Shown here one piece after another: positions 1-4,822 of a DNA stretch of 6,695 nucleotides; position 1 is the first letter of the stretch; each line of letters opens with the position of its first letter. This stretch comes from Rhodobacteraceae bacterium UBA6273. GTDB lineage: Bacteria; Pseudomonadota; Alphaproteobacteria; Rhodobacterales; Rhodobacteraceae. The stretch spans positions 1 through 6,695 of the forward strand of contig DJUV01000021.1 in assembly GCA_002440625.1 (NCBI GenBank), read 5' to 3'. Made by a program: the position numbers and the translations under genes. The notes beneath the pieces are model-generated. The model saw only the letters and a program-made list of their open reading frames with translations, did not search any database and was not told where the DNA came from.

Positions 1-101
1 CCGCCGCCGAGAAGCCCGCCACCCTCGGACCGCTGAAGAAGCACCACGCCGATCAGGAGCAGGGCGAGGATGAGGTGGACGGAAAGGACGACGTTCTGCA
101 T
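1..101 (-). CDS. secG: Preprotein translocase subunit SecG, N-terminal part
   Basis: SecG is the small membrane subunit of the SecYEG channel, which moves unfolded proteins across or into the inner membrane. The visible 33 residues start MQNVVLSVHLILALLLIGVV and continue LLQRSEGGGLLGG. That is one hydrophobic transmembrane helix (about residues 3-21) followed by the LLQRSEGGG segment typical of SecG. The start is fixed by the ATG at 101-99, with GAAGG at 111-107 on the minus strand, five bases upstream. The gene runs off the left edge, so the second helix and the stop are not seen. A candidate promoter lies just upstream, so it is probably transcribed independently of the ftsK-like gene. The short length leaves slight doubt, but the motif is characteristic. 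Confidence 0.88.
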   Translation of the reverse strand, partial: MQNVVLSVHLILALLLIGVVLLQRSEGGGLLGG

Positions 102-128
102 TGGGGCCTTCGGTTCTGCTGACGCGCC

Positions 129-157
129 TATCTAGGGCGATGTGTCTTTCAGTGCAA
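129..157 (-). promoter_or_regulatory. Candidate promoter of secG
   Basis: On the minus strand TTGCAC (157-152) and TAGATA (134-129) are separated by 17 bases, a sigma-70-like arrangement. Transcription would begin near 122, giving a leader of about 20 bases that includes the GAAGG ribosome site of secG. The -10 box matches the consensus only in part (3 of 6), so this is a spacing-supported guess. The site lies in the 73-bp gap between the stop of the ftsK-like gene and secG. I see no convincing terminator in that gap. Confidence 0.42.
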
Positions 158-174
158 GGCGGAAGCGGGCGGTT

Positions 175-765
175 TCAGCCCTCGATCTCATCCACGCTGG
201 CCTGGCCGGAGAGCCGCTGGCGCAGGATCGACCAGGAAAGCCCGATCCCGAGGATCAGCGACAGGAATTTCAGCCCGAAGGCGGCGCCGACCGGCAGCAC
301 GCCGAGAAGCGCGCCAAGCACGGTATCGCCGAACAACCCGCCGAGGCCGAAGCTGTGGACCCATTCCGGCCCGGCGACGAGGGTTGAGGCATAGACCGAG
401 GCCATGGCGACGGCGATCGGCGCGAAGATCACCCGGCCAAGCGCGCGCTCCTCACCCCGGTGGGTGACGAGGCGGACACCCCAGGCGATGAAGGTCAAGG
501 CGATCATCCAGGCGCCCTTGCCGGCGATGACGAAGAGCGGCGAGGCGATGGCGGCGCCGAACTGGCCGAGGATGTTGCGCGCCGGCTGGTCGGTGGCGGC
601 AAGCCAGCTTGGATCGTCGGGCGAGTAGCTGACGAGCATCAACGCGGTCAGAAGCCCGAGCACCAGAAGTCCGGCACCGAGAAGCTCCTTGCCGCGCCGT
701 TCGATCGCCGCCTGCATGTTCTGATCCAGAAGCGGATCGCGTTGCCGTGCCTGATAAGATGCCAT
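175..765 (-). CDS. ftsK: FtsK N-terminal membrane-domain protein lacking the translocase motor
   Basis: The 196-residue product matches the N-terminal 4TM domain of FtsK, which anchors the translocase at the division septum and contacts divisome proteins. Hydrophobic segments lie at about 28-47, 74-99, 111-131 and 149-180. The stretches ALMLVSYSPDDPSW (41-54) and HSFGLGGLFGDTVLGALLG (137-155) are typical of Rhodobacteraceae FtsK. The family is normally several hundred residues longer, with a linker, a RecA-like motor and a gamma domain. None of that is present: after about residue 176 the sequence (LSWSILRQRL...DEIEG) no longer looks like FtsK, and a TGA follows. The other two forward frames across 100-245 show no FtsK continuation. 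The start ATG has GAGGG three bases upstream, and the gene begins 12 bp after the aminotransferase stop, so the two are probably cotranscribed. It could be a functional stand-alone anchor, a remnant left by a deletion, or a misjoined contig. Confidence 0.8.
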   Translation of the reverse strand: MASYQARQRDPLLDQNMQAAIERRGKELLGAGLLVLGLLTALMLVSYSPDDPSWLAATDQPARNILGQFGAAIASPLFVIAGKGAWMIALTFIAWGVRLVTHRGEERALGRVIFAPIAVAMASVYASTLVAGPEWVHSFGLGGLFGDTVLGALLGVLPVGAAFGLKFLSLILGIGLSWSILRQRLSGQASVDEIEG

Positions 766-777
766 TAACCCTCGTCC

Positions 778-1956
778 CTAACCGTAGAGGCAGTCGCGGA
801 GGCTGGTCAGCCCGCGCCGCATTTCTTCTTTTGGAGCCACCATCGCCACCCGGATGTAGCCCTTGCCCGGATTGAAGCCCTGAACCTCGCGCGCGAGATA
901 GGCGCCGGGCAGGACCCGCACGCCGGTCTTTTGCCAGAGCTTCAGCGCTGCCGCCTCGCCGTCTTCGACCGGAAGCCAGAGGAAGAAGCCGCCCTCGGGG
1001 CCTTCGTAGCCCTGAAGCCCGGCAAAGATCCCGTCGGCGATGCGGAACTTTTCCTGATAGAGCGCGCGGTTCGCCGTCACATGCGCCTCATCGCCCCAGG
1101 CCCGTTCGGCGACATGCTGGAGGGGCATCGGCAAGGGCGCGCCGCCATAGGCGCGCATCTGGCGGAAGCGGGCGATGCTCTCCGGCCCGCCCGCGACGAA
1201 GCCCGAGCGCAGGCCCGGCAGGTTCGAGCGTTTGGAGAGCGAATGGAACACCGCGACCCGTTCGGGGTCGGTGCCAATCTCATCGGCGACTTCAAGCGCG
1301 CCGACGGGCGGGCTGGTGCGCCAGATCTCGGAATAGCATTCGTCGGAGAGCAGGGTGAAATCGTACTTTTCCGCCAGCTTCAGGAGGTTGGCGAGGTAGT
1401 CGCGCGAGGCGACGGAGCCTTGCGGATTGGCGGGCGAGCAAAGATAGGCCACGCCGACCCGGTCGAGAATGTCGGGCGAGAGCGCGGCGTAGTCCGGCAG
1501 GAAGCCGTTCGCTGCATCGGCGGGGACGAAGACGGGTTCGGCGCCGACGGCGAGGGCCGAGGCGGCATAGACCTGATAGAAGGGGTTGGGCATCAGGACG
1601 ACCGGCTGGCGGCCGCGCTTCACCTCGGGGCAAAGCGCGATACAGGCGTCGAAGAGGCCTTCGCGGGTGCCGTTCAGGACCATCAACCGTTCGGGGCCAA
1701 GCTCGACCCCGTAGCGGAGGTTGAGCCAGCCGCAGATGGCGGCAAGAAGGCCGGGCGCGCCTTCGTTCACCGGGTACTGGCCGAATTCGGCGGTATGGGC
1801 GGCTAGGACCGGGGCGACGAAATCGGGGATCGCATGGCGCGGTTCGCCGATGGTCATGGCGATGGGCTCGCCGCCCGGCTTGTGGGCGTCGAGAAGCTTC
1901 CGCAGGCGCGGAAATGCGTATTCAGGCAGGTTCGAGAACCGCTCGGGAAATGCCAT
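778..1956 (-). CDS. Class I/II PLP-dependent aminotransferase, DapC-like
   Basis: This is a 392-residue fold-type I aminotransferase of normal family length. Visible landmarks are the substrate/PLP-site Asn in CSPANP (Asn177), DECYSEIW with Asp205 and Tyr208 for the PLP ring, the Schiff-base lysine in HSLSKRSNLPGLRSGF (Lys242), and the carboxylate-binding arginine in GYIRVAMV (Arg369). The overall look is that of N-succinyldiaminopimelate aminotransferase (DapC). That enzyme transfers an amino group from glutamate in the succinylase route to meso-diaminopimelate and lysine, feeding peptidoglycan. Related enzymes with other amino-acid substrates share the same motifs, so the exact substrate is inferred and no symbol is given. 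The ATG at 1956 has GAGG five bases upstream. The amidase lies upstream on the same strand across a 126-bp gap, and the ftsK-like gene follows after 12 bp. Confidence 0.88.
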   Translation of the reverse strand: MAFPERFSNLPEYAFPRLRKLLDAHKPGGEPIAMTIGEPRHAIPDFVAPVLAAHTAEFGQYPVNEGAPGLLAAICGWLNLRYGVELGPERLMVLNGTREGLFDACIALCPEVKRGRQPVVLMPNPFYQVYAASALAVGAEPVFVPADAANGFLPDYAALSPDILDRVGVAYLCSPANPQGSVASRDYLANLLKLAEKYDFTLLSDECYSEIWRTSPPVGALEVADEIGTDPERVAVFHSLSKRSNLPGLRSGFVAGGPESIARFRQMRAYGGAPLPMPLQHVAERAWGDEAHVTANRALYQEKFRIADGIFAGLQGYEGPEGGFFLWLPVEDGEAAALKLWQKTGVRVLPGAYLAREVQGFNPGKGYIRVAMVAPKEEMRRGLTSLRDCLYG

Positions 1957-2053
1957 TACTGCCTCAGTCGCGGGATCGTAACGTCCCGTCTTGTGGCGAG
2001 ACTAGCCGCGCGCGCGATGCGGGTCCAGAAAAAGCAACGGGTTCCGGGCGGTT

Positions 2054-2082
2054 GGGGCCGGGGATTGTGGCATTTCGGCCCC
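2054..2082 (-). terminator. Inverted repeat directly after the amidase stop; weak terminator candidate
   Basis: GGGGCCG at 2054-2060 and CGGCCCC at 2076-2082 form a perfect 7-bp stem around a 15-base loop, beginning at the base after the amidase stop codon. A minus-strand run of five T lies at 2033-2029, about 20 bases beyond the stem. The run is too far away for a standard intrinsic terminator. The structure may instead stabilise the 3' end or reduce read-through into the aminotransferase. The rest of the gap (1957-2053) shows only the aminotransferase ribosome site and no clear promoter. Confidence 0.3.
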
Positions 2083-3411
2083 TCAGATCAGAGCCTTTTC
2101 GGCGGCAACACCGAGACGAAGCAGCGCTTCTTCACCAAAGGCCCGCCCCATCAGCATGATCCCGCAGGAGGGCGTGCCGGTGGGGAGCGTGAGCGCGGAG
2201 AGGCCGAGGAGGTTGCCGATGCGGGTGTTGCGCAGCGCGAGGAGGTTCTCCCGCGCGAAATACTCCGGGTCCGACATCAGGCGGGCGGCATCGGGCGGCA
2301 GGATCGCGGCGGTCGGGATCAGGATCGCATCATAGGGCGCCGTCGCCTCGGCCCAGAGGGCGCGGGCGGCGCGGAGGCTGCGCCAGGCCTCGACGTAATC
2401 GGCAGCGGCGAAGCTCGCGCCAGAGCGGAAGCGGTCGAGAATCGGGGCGAACATGAGGTCGGGCGCGGCCTCGATCCGGTCGCGCCAGATGGCATAAGCC
2501 TCGGATGTGAAGAGGATGCCGGAGAGCGCCATGATCGCAGGCAGGGCCGGGAAGGTCAGACGCTCTACCCGCGCACCGGCGGCGGCGAGGCGGCGGGCGG
2601 CATCCTCGAAGGCGTTTGCCGGGGCATCGCGGATGTCGTCGAAAGCCACGGTATCAAGGACGGCGAGGCGTTGGCCCGCGATGGTCGCACCGCAGAGGTC
2701 GGCAGGCTTGCCGCCTTCGAGTGCTGCAAGGAGAAGGGCGGCATCCTCGACATTGCGGGTCAGCGGGCCGACGGTGTCGAAGCTTTCGACAAGGGGGACG
2801 ACACCTTTGAGCGAAAGCCGCCCGGAGGTGGTCTTGAGGCCGACAAGGTCGTTCCAGGCGGCGGGGATGCGAACCGAGCCGCCGGTATCGGACCCCACGG
2901 CGGCGGGGGCGAGGCCGAAGGCTATGGACGTGGCCGCACCGGAAGAGGAGCCGCCTGCGACAAGGGCGGGATCGTGGATATTGGGCGGCGTCGCCGTCAT
3001 CGGGTTGAGGCCGAGGCCGGAGAAGGCAAGTTCGGTCATATGGGTCTTGCCGAGGCAGATCAGGCCCTGCTGGGTCGCGGTTTGCAGGACTTCGGCATCG
3101 CGGTCGGGGATGCGGCCCTTGAGAAGCCGCGAGCCGGATTCGGTGGCCACGCTGGCGCTGTCGAAGAGGTCCTTCCAGGAAATCGGCACACCGTCGAGCG
3201 GGCTGACGCGAAGGCCGGCTTTCGCACGCAGCGCGGCGGCCTTCGCCTCGGCGCGGGCGCGGTCGGGCGTCAGGCGGGCGTAGATGCGCGCCGCATCCGG
3301 ATGTGCGGCGATGGCGGCAAGGAATGCCTCCGCCAGTTCCACCGGATCGGCCTTCCCCGCCGCGATGCCGCGCCCGAGATCGCCCGCGCTTTTGCCCTGC
3401 CAGTCCGCCAT
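2083..3411 (-). CDS. Amidase-signature family hydrolase
   Basis: This 442-residue protein belongs to the amidase signature family, which hydrolyses carboxamides through a Ser-cisSer-Lys triad. The lysine is in DGVPISWKDLFD (Lys80). The signature GGSSSGAATSIAFG starts at 153, and GSDTGGSVRIPAA carries the nucleophile (Ser179). By the usual family spacing the cis-serine is Ser155. The length is normal and both ends look complete. The substrate cannot be read from the sequence. GatA of the tRNA amidotransferase is in the same family, but gatB and gatC are absent here and the C-terminal half is not obviously GatA-like, so a small-molecule amidase is more likely. The ATG at 3411 has a strong GGAGGG ribosome site four bases upstream. 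It is divergent from the ubiquinone hydroxylase gene and may be cotranscribed with the aminotransferase downstream. Confidence 0.9.
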   Translation of the reverse strand: MADWQGKSAGDLGRGIAAGKADPVELAEAFLAAIAAHPDAARIYARLTPDRARAEAKAAALRAKAGLRVSPLDGVPISWKDLFDSASVATESGSRLLKGRIPDRDAEVLQTATQQGLICLGKTHMTELAFSGLGLNPMTATPPNIHDPALVAGGSSSGAATSIAFGLAPAAVGSDTGGSVRIPAAWNDLVGLKTTSGRLSLKGVVPLVESFDTVGPLTRNVEDAALLLAALEGGKPADLCGATIAGQRLAVLDTVAFDDIRDAPANAFEDAARRLAAAGARVERLTFPALPAIMALSGILFTSEAYAIWRDRIEAAPDLMFAPILDRFRSGASFAAADYVEAWRSLRAARALWAEATAPYDAILIPTAAILPPDAARLMSDPEYFARENLLALRNTRIGNLLGLSALTLPTGTPSCGIMLMGRAFGEEALLRLGVAAEKALI

Positions 3412-3432
3412 GTTGCCCTCCGCTTTGGCCGG

Positions 3433-3461
3433 AAGGTAGCGACAGCCCGGCGCATGGACAA
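3433..3461 (-). promoter_or_regulatory. Candidate amidase promoter
   Basis: On the minus strand TTGTCC (3461-3456) and TACCTT (3438-3433) are separated by 17 bases. Transcription would start near 3427, leaving a leader of about 15 bases that carries the GGAGGG ribosome site. Each box matches the consensus only in part (4 of 6 and 3 of 6). The support is spacing and position in a divergent gap. Confidence 0.35.
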
Positions 3462-3483
3462 TCCCGCGCGGGGCGCGCTAACT
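3455..3483 (+). promoter_or_regulatory. Candidate promoter of the ubiquinone hydroxylase gene, possibly leaderless
   Basis: TGGACA (3455-3460, 5 of 6 to TTGACA) is followed after 17 bases by CTAACT (3478-3483), a poor -10 box. The ATG at 3490 lies only six bases beyond, so a transcript would start on or next to the start codon. That would fit the lack of a Shine-Dalgarno sequence before this ATG. The -35 box overlaps that of the opposite amidase promoter. The spacer holds the perfect 10-bp palindrome CCCGCGCGGG (3463-3472). Confidence 0.3.
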
Positions 3484-3489
3484 GGCGCC

Positions 3490-4716
3490 ATGAAACGGGA
3501 TGCCGATGTGATTGTCGTGGGCGGCGGGCTGAATGGCCCGGCGCTGGCCTTGGCTTTGGCTCAGGCGGGGCTTTCGGTGATCGTGATCGATGCCCAGCCC
3601 GCCCGCGCCCGGGCCGAGGCGGCGTTCGACGGGCGGGCCTATGCGCTCGCCATCGCTTCGAAGCGGCTGTTGCAGGCGGTCGGCGTCTGGAACCGGATCG
3701 AAGGCGGCATCCAGCCGATCCTTGAGATCAAGGCCAGCGACGGGCGGGCGGGCGAAGGCCCTGCCCCGTTCTTCCTGCATTTCGACGCGGCCGAGATCGA
3801 GGAAGGCCCGATGGGCTTCATGGTCGAGGACCGGCATCTTTATGCGGCTTTGCTGGCGGCGATGGCGGAGACGGAGGGGCTGACGCATCTGCCGGGCGCG
3901 ACGGTCGTGGCCCAGGACGTCGATGCGGGTGGCGCTTCGGTCACGCTTGCCGACGGGCGGGTGTTGCGCGGGGCGCTGATCGCCGGATGCGACGGGCGGA
4001 CCTCGGGGACGGCGGAGCGCGCCGGGATCGGGCGGACGGGGTGGGATTACGGCCAGACCGCGCTCGTCTGCGCGGTGGAGCATGACCTGCCGCACCACGG
4101 CGTGGCGCATCAGTTCTTCATGCCCTCGGGGCCTTTGGCGATCCTGCCGCTGACCGGGAACCGGAGTTCCATCGTCTGGAGCGAAGGGACCGAGGTGGCG
4201 GCGGAGATCGCCGCGCTGGACGATGCGGGGTTTCTTGAGGTGCTCAGGCCCCGCTTCGGGGATTTCCTCGGGGAGATACGGCTGGCCGGGGGGCGGTTCC
4301 GCTATCCGCTGAACCTGACTTTGGCCGACCGTTATGCGGCGGAGCGGGTGGCGCTGGTTGGCGATGCCGCACACGGGGTGCATCCGATCGCCGGTCAGGG
4401 GCTGAACCTCGGGTTCCGCGATGTGGGGGCGCTGGCAGAGGTGCTGGTCGACGCCGCCCGGCGCGGCGAGGATATCGGAGGCCTGTTGGTGCTGGAACGC
4501 TATCAGGACTGGAGACGCTTCGATTCCACCGCGCTGGCGCTGGGGATGGACGGGGTCAACCGGCTGTTTTCAAGCGATAGTGCACTCCTACGGGGAGTCC
4601 GGGATCTCGGGATGGGTCTCGTCGGGGCGGTGCCGTCCCTGAGACGGGCGTTCATCCGGCAGGCAGCGGGGGTGGCGGGGGTGCCGCCGAAGTTGCTCCG
4701 GGGGGTGGGGTTGTGA
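3490..4716 (+). CDS. FAD-dependent monooxygenase, UbiH/UbiF/COQ6 family (ubiquinone ring hydroxylase)
   Basis: This 408-residue class A flavin monooxygenase probably hydroxylates the aromatic ring of a ubiquinone precursor at the inner membrane, using NAD(P)H and O2. The N-terminal Rossmann motif is VIVVGGGLNGPALALALAQAG (GxGxxG at 11-16), ending in the acidic VIDA at 32-35. A DG motif is seen at LIAGCDGRTS (163-172). The second FAD motif, with the UbiH/COQ6 signature ALVGDAAHGVHPIAGQGLNLGFRD, spans 288-311. The C-terminal tail (RRFDSTALALGMDGVNRLF) is also typical of this family. Length is normal. Which ring position it attacks (UbiH, UbiF, UbiL or other) cannot be told by eye. The start at 3490 fits the usual short lead before the Rossmann strand. 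An in-frame ATG at 3454 is possible but less likely. It is divergent from the amidase. Confidence 0.87.
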   Translation: MKRDADVIVVGGGLNGPALALALAQAGLSVIVIDAQPARARAEAAFDGRAYALAIASKRLLQAVGVWNRIEGGIQPILEIKASDGRAGEGPAPFFLHFDAAEIEEGPMGFMVEDRHLYAALLAAMAETEGLTHLPGATVVAQDVDAGGASVTLADGRVLRGALIAGCDGRTSGTAERAGIGRTGWDYGQTALVCAVEHDLPHHGVAHQFFMPSGPLAILPLTGNRSSIVWSEGTEVAAEIAALDDAGFLEVLRPRFGDFLGEIRLAGGRFRYPLNLTLADRYAAERVALVGDAAHGVHPIAGQGLNLGFRDVGALAEVLVDAARRGEDIGGLLVLERYQDWRRFDSTALALGMDGVNRLFSSDSALLRGVRDLGMGLVGAVPSLRRAFIRQAAGVAGVPPKLLRGVGL

Positions 4717-4721
4717 GGGGG
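4668..4721 (+). other. G-run cluster over the end of the ubiquinone hydroxylase gene
   Basis: Five runs of four to six G lie at 4668-4672, 4677-4681, 4700-4705, 4707-4710 and 4717-4721, spanning the stop codon at 4714-4716. Loops are 4, 18, 1 and 6 bases. A quadruplex in the mRNA or non-template strand is conceivable but needs one long loop. No hairpin-plus-T-run terminator was found after this gene. Confidence 0.3.
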
Positions 4722-4751
4722 TTGGTGAAGGAACCGGCCCAATTCGATGCC

Positions 4752-4784
4752 GCCACCTAGAATACTGGTCGGCCACCGAATACT
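4752..4784. repeat. Imperfect tandem repeat at the composition boundary
   Basis: GCCACC-TA-GAATACT (4752-4766) recurs as GCCACC-GAATACT (4772-4784), differing by a two-base insertion, with start points 20 bases apart. It lies between the GC-rich ubiquinone hydroxylase gene and the low-GC ATPase gene, about 40 bases before the ATPase start. It could be an operator pair, a replication-slippage duplication, or a scar of insertion. I see no good -35/-10 pair in the 4717-4822 gap, although TAGAAT (4758-4763) inside the first copy resembles a -10 box. Confidence 0.6.
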
Positions 4785-4809
4785 CCCGCAAATTATTGTT
4801 CGAACTGTT

Positions 4810-4813
4810 GAGG
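4810..4813 (+). promoter_or_regulatory. Ribosome-binding site fixing the ATPase start
   Basis: GAGG ends nine bases before the ATG at 4823, within a purine-rich stretch (GAGGCAGAAAAA). The upstream in-frame TTG at 4796 and the later ATG at 4841 have no such site, so 4823 is the preferred start. Confidence 0.6.
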
Positions 4814-4822
4814 CAGAAAAAC

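Noticed and set aside
931..1806. Plus-strand frame of 291 codons inside the aminotransferase gene
   Set aside because: It is antisense to a protein with intact PLP motifs, has no recognisable domain, and is an expected shadow at this GC content.
2507..3283. Plus-strand frame of 258 codons inside the amidase gene
   Set aside because: It is S/R/A-rich shadow translation with no domain features, opposite a gene with an intact catalytic triad.
2083..3411. Amidase as GatA of the Glu-tRNA(Gln) amidotransferase
   Set aside because: gatB and gatC are not nearby, and only the general amidase signature is shared.
1834..3489. A 552-codon open extension upstream of, and in frame with, the ubiquinone hydroxylase
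   Set aside because: It runs antisense to the well-supported amidase and the aminotransferase start, and its translation is low-complexity G/R/A/E-rich. It is open only because stops are rare in GC-rich DNA.
3454..3489. ATG at 3454 as start of the ubiquinone hydroxylase, adding 12 residues
   Set aside because: The only upstream purine run (GGAAGG at 3431-3436) is 17 bases away, and the extra residues push the Rossmann strand further from the N terminus than is usual in the family. It remains possible.
3478..4383. Minus-strand frame of 301 codons over the ubiquinone hydroxylase gene
   Set aside because: It is rich in R, P, H and Q, shows no motif, and is antisense to a clear FAD enzyme.
4717..4751. 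Intrinsic terminator after the ubiquinone hydroxylase gene
   Set aside because: The only stem seen (GGTT...AACC) is 4 bp and is not followed by a T run.
4796..4822. TTG at 4796 as start of the ATPase, adding nine residues
   Set aside because: No ribosome site precedes it, while the ATG at 4823 has GAGG at a good distance.
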